Of a DNA stretch of 64,000 bases, positions 55,366-64,000 are shown piece by piece. Both the position numbers and the translations under genes were made by a program. Origin of the DNA: Echinarachnius parma (taxonomy: Eukaryota; Echinodermata; Echinoidea; Clypeasteroida; Echinarachniidae); assembly GCA_037951105.1 (NCBI GenBank), contig JBAMJV010002043.1, positions 35,001-99,000 on the forward strand. Direction: 5' to 3'. The first letter of the stretch is position 1, and each line of letters begins with the position of its first letter. The notes beneath the pieces are model-generated. The model was not told where the DNA came from, searched no databases, and worked only from the letters and a program-made list of their open reading frames with translations.

Positions 55366-56775
55366 CAATGCTCCACACTAACTTTTGTTTTCACTTGCCC
55401 AGTCGGGCAAGTAAAATCAGGTTTTTTTCAAATTTTACTTGCCCGAATAGAAAACTTACTTGCCCGAAAATGAAAAACAAAGAAAAACATAACAAATATT
55501 ATGTTCTTACAAATATATGATAATTTCATGTTATAAGTTACTGAGGTCTGAAGAAATACGTTTTCGCTACATTTTGAGAACCCCATCGGTAAAATTACAG
55601 CAATCAGTAACATTCTGGCATTTATTTCGTCACATTTATCGTCTGTCGGACTTATTAAATAAGCATACTTTCAATGATGATTATATTAAGTAATAATCAA
55701 AATGTTTTCGCATCATTTGGATAACGCAATCAGTAACATTTTGGCATTCATTTCGACTGATTTGTCTTCTGTCGGACTTATCAAATAAGCATGATGACGA
55801 TGATAATTTTATTGACTAATATTCAAAACGTTTTGGCTTCTATTTGAGAACGAAAACGGTAAAATCACGGGCTCACGGCATTTATGTCGACTCATGACAT
55901 GTATCGTCTGTCGGACTACTAAAACATCAGTTTGATCATCGCAAAATAAGAGCACGCAGTATCAAAATTAATGCCGATAAAACGATGTCAAACTTATTTA
56001 AAATAGCGTTATCATCTTCTCAAAATTAGCAAACAAAGTTACGATAATGCGCTTCGAGAATATGACGCAAAATAAATCTGAAACTTCGTTTTCATCATCG
56101 CAAAATAAGAGCAGGCAATATCAAAATGATTGCCGATAAAGCGATGTCAAACTAATCTGGAAATATCGTTATCATCTTCTTGAAATTAGCGAACAAAGTT
56201 ACGATAATGCGCTTCGAGAATATGATGCAAAATAAATCTGAAACTTTGTTTTCATCATCGCAAAATGAGAGCAGGCAATTTCAAAATGATTGCCAATAAA
56301 GCGATGTCAAACTAATCTGGAAATAACGTTATCATCTTCTTGAAATTAGCGAACAAAGTTACGATAATGCGCTTCGAGAATATGACGCAAAATAAATCTG
56401 AAACTTTGTTTTCATCATCGCAAAATAAGAGCAGGCAATATCAAAATGATTGCCGATAAAGCGATGTCAAACTAATCTGGAAATATCGTTATCATCTTCT
56501 TGAAATTAGCGAACAAAGTTACGATAATGCGCTTCGAGAAAATGCGGCTTTTTAAAAGCTTAATCGCGGACGATAAACAGTCGAAATGAGTGCCGTAATT
56601 TGCGCTAATTTATAACTCCGACGGACGATAAATAAGTCAGAATTATTTCTGTAGTTGTGTAGTTTTATAGTTGCCCGATCGGGCAACTAACATAGACCAT
56701 TTATGACATTTTACTTGCCCGACAAGAATTTTTACTTGCCCCGGGCAATCGGGCAAGCGTTAATGTCGAGCGTTG
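55366..56775. mobile_element. TIR transposon, CAACGCTCGA family, with internal 160-bp tandem array
   Basis: Ends CAATGCTCCACACTAAC and CAACGCTCGACATTAAC (right, reverse-complemented), with sub-terminal CTTGCCC(A/G)GTCGGGCAAGTAAA blocks. GTATATG at 56776-56782 matches GTATATG on the left once the 55139-55361 insert is removed. Four units of about 160 bp (start points 55941, 56100, 56260, 56420; CAAAATAAGAGCAGGCAATA...) fill the right half. No transposase seen. Confidence 0.75.
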
Positions 56776-56782
56776 GTATATG

Positions 56783-58313
56783 ATTGAAGTCTTTTACTTT
56801 CTAAAAAATCTTTTGAAGTTAACCAGTTCACTACGAGATTCTGAAATCCCCATAGCCTTTGTACATAGCCCACCCGGTTCCCATAAGCAACGGGTCAATG
56901 GATCACAAATGAGTTGAAGAACTTCAATATGCAGAATGATTTATGGTAATGTTCTACTTGAACTGAACATTCAATAATTTCAAAATTAGTGACAAATATT
57001 CTCAAATCAAGAGAGCAAAACAAAAATGCAGTAATGGGTTGAAAAAGTCAATCGCAATTTGTTAGATTAATCATTAGTTTTTGAAAATGTATACTGTAAA
57101 GATCCAGTGGTTTATTATAGACTAGATGACCTGTGACTATTACCGTAGGCTGCGCATGTACATGTTATGCATGTCTTACACCAGGTATATTGTAAGAACT
57201 CTGTATATACAGTTTTGAAATAATATGCAGTCATCAATTTTCGAGAATAATTACTTACCAACATATTTCTGAAACATCATAGCGAATGAAAACCCATTAT
57301 TCTGCATGCATTCGAGGCAAGGTTACAGACCACCCTCTGTCAAGCAGACCAGGATGCGCTTATATTGGTATTGGGTCTAACGTGATCGTTTTTTTATCTC
57401 CATGTACATAATTAACGTCTGCAAAAATTTTCCCTCCTTAATAAGCCCTGGCATCACAAAGATATTATATGCTTGGGTGTGATACTGTACAAAGTATACA
57501 CTCTGGACTTTAGACAATGGCCATGTTTGTTTTATCCTAAGAAGACTTTGTCCCCCCTTGTGAAATTTAATCTCACTTTAATTTTGAGCTCAAACGCACG
57601 TTGCAGAAGAGGGTGAATAAATAGCATGTTAATTACGGACTAGTGTCAGACACACCGCTCATTCATAATCTATTGTGGAATTTGGTCTCCTATCACAAAC
57701 AAAAAAACAGAGAGCAATTTATAATTCAGATCATCAGATCAATGTGTATCTATAGTATGTACATGCTGTGTTTGTTGGATCTGCAACCCTTGAAGGATGG
57801 TACTGATATGGAATATCAGCAGTAAGTTCTAAGGACAAAAATAATTAATTTCTAACCGCCTTTTAAACTGTATTGCAGTATTATGGCGGCATGTACTGAT
57901 TAATATTGTAAAAAAACATGTTTTTTTATTAAATTGTTTAGCCTGGTACAGATATGACGTTTCGGCACATCTGCTGCCCTTTAGCGCAGATCAGGAGATC
58001 CATTGAAAAGTCGTACAAATTTAATTGTTAATTTTGTACATGTGTACAAAATATCTTCTGAAGGATTGTAATGATTTAAATGTACATTGAAAAGGTAACA
58101 GTGTCTGTAATGTTGTTGGCAAATGTGGAGTAGTGGTCAACCACATAGAATCTTAGATTGACATTTTCTGTGATGCACACTTGGCAGGATCACAACTATG
58201 TACATGACATAATAAACATAATAGTTTTCCATGCAGATTTATAATTATTGACTCGTTTTATTCTCTTCAAAATCCAGATAATTGAGGACCATCTATCGGT
58301 ATAAAAACAAAAA
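56783..58313. other. Upstream of BRD8, no gene supported
   Basis: The BRD8 promoter should lie here. A TATAAAAA at 58299 is too close (15 bp) to the start codon to act as a TATA box for it. An acceptor-like TTCAAAATCCAG ends at 58276, so the ATG exon could also begin there after a 5' UTR intron. Nothing else recognised. Confidence 0.4.
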
Positions 58314-59078
58314 ATGGCGACCCCGTCGGAGCAGTGGTCGATCAGGGAGAAGCTGTGTCTGGCGTCGTCGGTGTCGCGCAGCGGAGATCAGAACTGGGTG
58401 TCTGTCAGCCGGGCGATCAAGCCATTCATAGAGCCAAACCGGTCTCCAGACTGGTTTTCACAAAAGGTATACCGTAAAACTCCGTGTATAAGATGCACTC
58501 GTGTATGAAACGCACCCCCAACTTTTTTTTTTTTTTTTTTTTTGACACCCTGTATTTTTTGTTAAAGACCCTGAAGTGCTGTTGGAATGCTTATACCACT
58601 GGTCTAGGGCATGACAATAGATTAATGTTGAATGTAGCATTCATCAACATCATTTTCTCACATAAAAATAGTGGTTAGTATACAAATTGCACATTTATTG
58701 AGCAGTAACACTGGTGCTCATAAATATTCATATTCATATTCATGAATATTCATGAGCACCAATACTCACTAAATATAATGCAATTTTCTAAATTTACTAA
58801 CAACTATTCTTAATTATCAGCAAAATGTATAACCACTGGTTAGAAAATTGCATATTTAATTAGTACTGCTGCTCACGAATGTATGAATATTCATTAGCAG
58901 CAGTATTACTGCTCAATAAACTTGCAATTTTTACATCTGTAACCAATATTTTTTGTGTGAGAAAAAGGTATATTTTGCTGAATGCTACGACTAACAGCAA
59001 GCTCTTGGCATGCCCTAAACCATGTGTTATACACATTCAACATGACTACAGGGTGTCCAAAAAAAAAAAAAAAAAAAA

Positions 59079-59118
<40 letters not shown>

Positions 59119-62100
59119 ACCTGTGTATAAGACGCACCCCCAACTTTGAAATTTTTCCAACGGAAAAAAAGTGCGTCTTATACACGGAGTTTTACGGTAT
59201 TGCATGTCTATTGCGTGTAATTGTTATTCGGTTGTGAATAATTTATGCATTCAATGTCTTATTAATATGTATCTGCAATAGATTGTTGCCGTTTTTGGAT
59301 CCATGGATCCTGGTTTACTCAGAAAAATAACCAGAAAATGCTGGGAAAACACCATTACAGAAACTACTTTATATTCACCATCATCTGTCCTGATTATAGC
59401 TAATCAGCAGATCTATTAGAAACAATAACAATCTGCATCATAATTATATACATTTTATGAAAACAATTTGTATTCTGTGTAGACCACAACCCAAGTATAG
59501 ATACATGTACATGATTAGTCCTGATTGGGTTAAGAGCCCATGTAAACTTTTGCACAGGATTTCCTATTTTAAAATAACCTTTTTAACCCTTTAGCACTCA
59601 GAGGCCGTGTGAAACATACCAGCTTACTCCTCAGAGCTCCGTGACAAAATGATGTATTTTAGACATTGATCCAAACAAAATGAAATAACTCTTAACAAGT
59701 TGAGTTTTGTCAATTACAAGTTATAAATATTTTGGAGATTATAAGATGGCGAATAACATATATCAAAATCAGTTGTTGAAAATATACACAAGCCAGCTAG
59801 TCAGCTGCTGAAGCCAAATACTTACTCGGATTTAGAAGAGTGTAATCACTGTCCCAGTCCCACATAACATTTTTCGCGTAAGTAATTGAAAGCTATGATA
59901 AATTTGACGATAAAACTCTAGCTAAAACAGATACTTATATCTGAATAATCGGAATCGGCGTTGATATCACTCTGTTAGATGCCCAGGATTTGGTGAAAAT
60001 CATCGTCAAACAATAATTATCGATCCTTTTTCCGCAGAGAAAGTTGGCGTTTCGCGTCTTCATATTGTCAATCTCTTGTCTACAGGCAAGATCGACTAGC
60101 GCATCTGTGTTCGCCCGGTGCTATGCATCGCTGTGTTTGAATGGAATTTGCATGAAGATGGTTCACGAGAGGCATACACTTTATATTACAAATGTTTAGT
60201 GTACATGTAGAAACCCATTGATACCACACGGACAATTGCAGCCCCGTAATATGCATATAAGGGATACTAGAGCGCAGGAAAAACGGACGGGCGGGTACGG
60301 GCGGTTTGAGGAGTAAACTGAAAGGCGGGTACGGGCTGTTTGAGGGCTAAAGGATTAAGTTACAGTACTTCAATGACAATTTAAGTGATTTAATAGTAAT
60401 ATGACCTAAATATAAAAATAATGATAATCTCTATGTGCAAACTGTAGTTCTGTAGAATTATATACATGAGAACACATTTCATGAATGATGCGAGTTGTTG
60501 TAGAAATAATGAACGACTGAAGCTGCGAATATTATGACTGAAGTTGTCTAAATTCAGGTCTTTTTCATATATAATTAATGAAGTGTTTGTTTTCTGGTTT
60601 CTTTTAAGAACTGTGCCATCCAGTACTCCGCTATGCTAGAAGCTGTCGACACACCAAAGTGAGTAGACCTGTCGTACACAACAGGGACAAAATTAAAATA
60701 TATTTTTTTGGGGCTACTTTTCAAGCTTACCAAGCTTATTTGCATTGAACTCTATCTAAATTTCTGGGGCTCTTTTATGATTTTCGGGGGCGAATTCGCC
60801 CGAGCCCCATGTATTTTTTTCACTGGTACACAAACAGATGTATATGTACCTGTGTATAATGACCACCCAAGGGAAAACACAACTATGGCCACTGTAAACA
60901 AATAACATTTATACCAGTGCTCAAAATTAGCACAGGCCCAACTGGGCAACCACAATGAACAGAATTTATTTAGATTTGTCTTGTTTTGGGCCACTCAATG
61001 CTGGTTTAGGGGCAAGTACAATCTGACAGATCTCAAATCTACTTGCCCGACTGGGCCACCAGTTAAGAAAGTTAATTTCTAGCATTAGATAATGTCATAA
61101 TAATAGTACTCAAATAGATTTATATACAGTCAAGTCTATAATGACCACCTACGCGAAAAAAGAACAACGGCCACTCTAGACAAGTGACCTCTCTACTATA
61201 GACAGGTTCCAACTTTTTTTTTTTTCTTCTCAGTATGGGGTGGCATATGGTGGCATAAGGAGTTGCGTTCAATCAGAAAATCAGTCAGGAAAAAATATGC
61301 GCATTTGAGCCAATCATATTTGTGCATTTAGGTGCATTTTCTGACTTGTGATTAATCGCAACTTTGTGACTGATTGCAACTCCTAACCCCCCACCCCCCC
61401 CCCCCCCCCCCCCACCCCCGATAGCAGAGGAATAGAGGGGCTTCAGGCAGCTATAACCTCTTAAAATATAAATTTGTTTCTGATTGTTATGTTCACGATA
61501 TCCTTTATACTTCCTTTGCCAGACGTAAGAGAAGCAGTGAAAAGGGTGAAGTCGAGACTCCGGTCGACCTCCTAGTGAGGCGCATGACGCAGGAGCGCAT
61601 CGAGGATCTGCGTCACCAGATAGCCGAGGATCGGCTGTACTTTGGGCAGCTATAACCATCTACAATTATATTTTTTGAGTATTAGGTTACAATATCCTTC
61701 TTCCTATTCCAGACGCAAGAGAAGCAGTGAAAAGGGTGAAGTCGAGACTCCGGTCGACCTCCTAGTGAGGCGCATGACGCAGGAGCGCATCGAGGATCTG
61801 CGTCACCAGATAGCGGAGGATCGGCGGCGCTTCAGGCAGCTGGAGGAGGAGATCCAGGCCATCCAGAGCGGGTCCAAGGACGACCAGCTAAACCAGATAT
61901 GGGACGACATACAAGAGTGAGTCTAGCAGTTCTTTTCAACCTTTTTGCTTGTCTGTCTGTTTGGTGTGATATACATGTATGTGACCGGCTGTAGCAAAAC
62001 CCAGCACTTGTCGGTAATTCATGTATTGAAGTAATTGGCATTTTAAGTTCATATAATGTGCGTAATAGATTGTAAAATTAAAACAATCATATCCTCGCCC

Positions 62101-63753
62101 CAATAATTGACCAATTTCTTAGAACAAAGAATCAAATGAAAGCTTGTGATGAGGCCTTTCTAACGGTATGAAAATCTGCATTTAGATTTTTACAGAGAAG
62201 TGGTTTTGCTATAGCCGGTCACATATACGTATATGTACAATTCATAATGTCAAGTCAAAGTTAGTTAGCCAGGTAAGAGCAGCATCTGTTGTTTGATGAA
62301 TCCCCTTCAAACCATCGGGGAAACATAGGAGAGGGCAGTTATTTACCACTTGTTGCACTGTCTGCACTGGATTCCGGTGACCGGGGTAATAATATAATTG
62401 TAAAGCGCTTAGAGATGATTATCAATCGTGATAGGCACTATATAAATCGAGGATTTTATTATTATTATTATTCCGCTGAGTGCTAAATTAAATTGAAAAA
62501 ATCCACTTGATTTCAGAGTTCTTTCTTAAATAGTTTACATGAATTGCTTGAGGCCCCTATCCATAGACATGCAGCTCAGCTTGATAAAAAAAAGTGTTTA
62601 TAGTCTTGAGTTTTTATATAACATTTCATTCTGATAATAACTTGTTTTATCCTCACTCACTGGTCTTTTATACAGTTCATATAAAAATAGAATCTTTATT
62701 TTTACTTTTCAGCTGCAAAGGTGTAATTCAGTCAGAAACAACAAATTTGATCAAGGCATCCATTGTCAATGGATAATGTCAATGTAGTACATACGTATTA
62801 ATTGTTGCTGCTTTTTGATAATGGCATAAACCATCAATGGTTATGGCCTATGTTAACACAACAAAATTTGATCATCATAACATGTACAATGTCAATCATT
62901 CATGTCAACTTATATAATTGATATAATTTTCTTTCTTATCATGGATTAATCGTTGCTGCTTTGTAGGAAGAAGAGACTGGAGGAAGAAGCCAAGGAGGCC
63001 AGGAGACTGGCGGCGGAGGCTAGGAGACTGGCGGCGGAGGCTAAAGCAGCTGCAGCTCGTAAGTACAACCCTGCCAACACTCCATTGATGGTAGAGATTT
63101 GTGCATAGTTTTCGGGGAAGTTTACACGTTTTTGTCAATGCTAGAAACTAACATTTTTGCCTTGTAGCCCAGGCAGGAGACTGGCGGCGGAGGCTAAAGC
63201 AGCTGCAGCTCGTAAGTACAACCCTGCCAACACTCCATTGTTGGTAGAGATTTGTGGGAAGTTTACACGTTAGTCAATGCTAGCACAGTTGGGCAAGTCA
63301 AAACAAGATTTTTCACATTCTTGTGGCCCAAAACCTGAATCTGGTGGCCCCAAACAAAGGAAAACATTACAACAAGGAATACTAGTAATAGGCCCGAGTC
63401 TTTGTACTGTGCACATATTCTCAAAACAAAAATCAAGGGAATGTTGTCTACGCTTGTAACATTGTTTGAATTTGAAGTTTTATGGACACATTTTTTTTTT
63501 TTAAACAGCTTTAAATATAAAACAATGAAATGCCATGCTTACATATATCTATATGAAAAATTAAAATTGTAAATGTATGAATAACTTTTTTTTTGTAGTC
63601 AAAGCAAAGGCCAACTTGCAGTCTCCCAACAAGCGACGTCCACCAATCAGACCGCCCAAGCATCTGCCCAAGCAAACGATCACGCCCACCCCACCGACTC
63701 CAGCTGACGAGGATGATTCGACCACGGACACAGAGCCAGTCATATCCGTTGAG
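58314..63753 (+). CDS. brd8: BRD8 (bromodomain protein 8), N-terminal five coding exons, gene continues off the window
   Basis: BRD8 is a subunit of the NuA4/TIP60 histone acetyltransferase complex in the nucleus. Exons: 58314-58466, 60609-60658, 61713-61916, 62967-63058, 63599-63753; all phases match (654 nt, 218 residues so far). The first exon reads EQWSIREKLCLASSVSRSGD, then NWVSVSRAIKP and SPDWFSQK, nearly identical to human BRD8. Exon 2 gives NCAIQYSAMLEAVDTPK; exon 3 KRKRSSEKGEVETPVDLLVR and a coiled coil (RIEDLRHQIAEDRRRFRQLE); exon 4 a charged helix; exon 5 a Pro-rich stretch (RRPPIRPPKHLPK). The bromodomain is not in the window. The start has a strong context (AAAAAATGG). In exon 4 a 21-bp unit (ARRLAAE) is repeated in frame. 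Exon 3 and exon 4 both have decayed neighbouring copies, and intron 1 begins inside a transposon. Confidence 0.93.
58472..59197. mobile_element. TA-flanked MITE starting 5 bp inside BRD8 intron 1
   Basis: TA at 58470-58471 and 59198-59199; ends CCGTAAAACTCCGTGTATAA on both sides (right end reverse-complemented). GTATAAGANGCACCCCCAACTTT appears inverted near both ends, with long T/A tracts and ATGAATATTCAT palindromes between. The exon 1 donor is at 58467-58468, so donor position +6 is already transposon. Confidence 0.82.
59587..60354. mobile_element. piggyBac-like TTAA element in BRD8 intron 1, 768 bp
   Basis: TTAA at 59583-59586 and 60355-60358; ends CCCTTTAGCACTCA and TCCTTTAGCCCTCA. GGGCGGGTACGGGC repeats near the right end. 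No transposase. Confidence 0.72.
60915..61086. mobile_element. Short GGCC/GGCAAG repeat related to the CAACGCTCGA family
   Basis: Left end CAGTGCTCAAAATTAGCAC, right end (reverse-complemented) AATGCTAGAAATTAACTTTC, with GGGCCACC and CTTGCCCGACTGGGCC inside. Target duplication not recognisable. In BRD8 intron 2. Confidence 0.5.
61087..61440. repeat. BRD8 intron 2 repeats
   Basis: Holds GTCTATAATGACCACC-type sequence like the CDC25 3' satellite unit, a GCAACTTTGTGACTGATTGCAAC repeat related to 35909-36019, and a poly-C tract (61390-61413). Confidence 0.55.
61523..61652 (+). pseudogene. Near-perfect partial copy of BRD8 exon 3, ends in a stop
   Basis: Preceded by a good acceptor (TTTGCCAG). 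Its first 100 or so bases differ from exon 3 by only a couple of silent changes (KRSSEKGEVETPVDLLVRRM). After GAGGATCGG it diverges into CTGTACTTTGGGCAGCTATAA, a stop. A still older fragment (GCTTCAGGCAGCTATAACC, 61440) precedes it. The breakpoints recur at CTTCAGGCAGCT with spacings of 199 and 190 bp. If spliced in, it would truncate BRD8. Confidence 0.88.
61978..62225. mobile_element. Fold-back MITE, TGACCGGCTATAGC family, copy 2
   Basis: Ends TATGTGACCGGCTGTAGC and TATGTGACCGGCTATAGC. Reverse-complement relative of 12282-12541 (both contain ACAATCATATC and ATTGACCAAT-like interior). In BRD8 intron 3. Confidence 0.75.
62330..62475 (+). mobile_element. LINE/SINE 3' tail fragment
   Basis: TGTAAAGCGCTTAGAGATG, GGCACTATATAAATCG and (ATT)n: the 3' tail type used by L2/CR1 elements, similar to the minus-strand fragment at 5872-6120 and the SINE at 21781-22160. 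Confidence 0.6.
63168..63211 (+). pseudogene. Partial copy of BRD8 exon 4 3' end
   Basis: AGGAGACTGGCGGCGGAGGC then TAAAGCAGCTGCAGCTC, followed by the same GTAAGTACAACCCTGCC as exon 4. It has an acceptor-like TTGTAG, but inclusion (44 nt) would shift exon 5 out of frame. The duplicated unit is 153 bp and includes about 70 bp of intron after the exon. Confidence 0.85.
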
Positions 63754-64000
63754 GTATGACAATGATTTTTTTTTTAAATAAAAAAATTTAGCCTTGTGGC
63801 CCAGTCGGGCAAGGAAAAACAAGATTTGTTCACATTCCAGTGGCTCAAAACCTGAATCGTGACGACCCCAACCAAAGAAAAACATCACAAATTATGTTAT
63901 ATTTGGTTGCTCATTTGGGCCAGTGGAATAAAGCATCAATTAAATTTGGTGGCCCGAAGATAATGGTTTTAGTGGGCCCGGGCGACCGGGCCGGTGCTAA
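63754..64000 (+). other. BRD8 intron 5 start, with GGCC/GGGCAAG repeat to the window edge
   Basis: After the GTATGA donor the sequence carries GTGGCCCAGTCGGGCAAGG and ends with GGGCCCGGGCGACCGGGCCGG, a further member of the CAACGCTCGA-type repeat cut by the window edge. Confidence 0.5.

Noticed and set aside
55941..56580. CRISPR array
   Set aside because: The roughly 160-bp units are repeats without unique spacers, lie in a transposon, and the genome is eukaryotic.
58299..58306. TATA box for BRD8
   Set aside because: TATAAAAA lies only 15 bp upstream of the start codon, leaving no room for a normal transcription start and 5' UTR.

Overview
This is a eukaryotic, intron-rich, AT-leaning animal genomic window with no prokaryotic features. 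Its protein genes (CDC25 phosphatase, BRD8, clarin-type tetraspan proteins) are animal genes. The CR1/L2-like LINEs, the many TTAA- and 8-bp-target transposons and the frequent poly-G/poly-C tracts fit a marine invertebrate. A non-vertebrate deuterostome, most likely an echinoderm, is my best guess, but that is inference and no species is claimed.

Layout. (1) 2.2-15.2 kb, plus strand: a complete CDC25 gene, 13 coding exons that join in frame into 663 residues, with the catalytic HCEFSSHR loop in exon 12. (2) 15.2-27 kb: a satellite seeded from the CDC25 stop-codon region, then a gene-poor stretch with a tRNA-derived SINE, a truncated LINE and MITEs. (3) 27.0-36.4 kb, minus strand: clarin-like exons, forming one complete three-exon gene (33.2-36.4 kb) plus exons 2 and 3 of a second (27.0-28.9 kb). 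A second first exon lies far away at 54.0-54.3 kb. (4) 36.4-54 kb: transposons, including an 810-residue uninterrupted LINE reading frame at 42.9-45.4 kb. (5) 58.3 kb to the right edge, plus strand: the first five coding exons of BRD8, a subunit of the NuA4/TIP60 acetyltransferase complex; the gene runs off the window.

Two patterns stand out. First, nearly every gene carries serial tandem copies of one exon plus adjoining intron (about 70-220 bp per unit), most of them decayed: CDC25 exons 6, 9, 11, 12 (both ends) and 13; clarin exon 2 in both genes (up to five copies); BRD8 exons 3 and 4. Second, the transposons are unusually legible: about ten carry TTAA flanks and several carry perfect 8-bp or 7-bp target duplications. 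Three cases of one element inserted in another can be proven from the sequence.

CDC25 activates cyclin-dependent kinases, BRD8 acts in chromatin acetylation and clarins are membrane proteins of sensory cells in vertebrates, so the genes are not one pathway. CDC25C and BRD8 are also close neighbours on human 5q31.2, so part of this linkage may be ancient.
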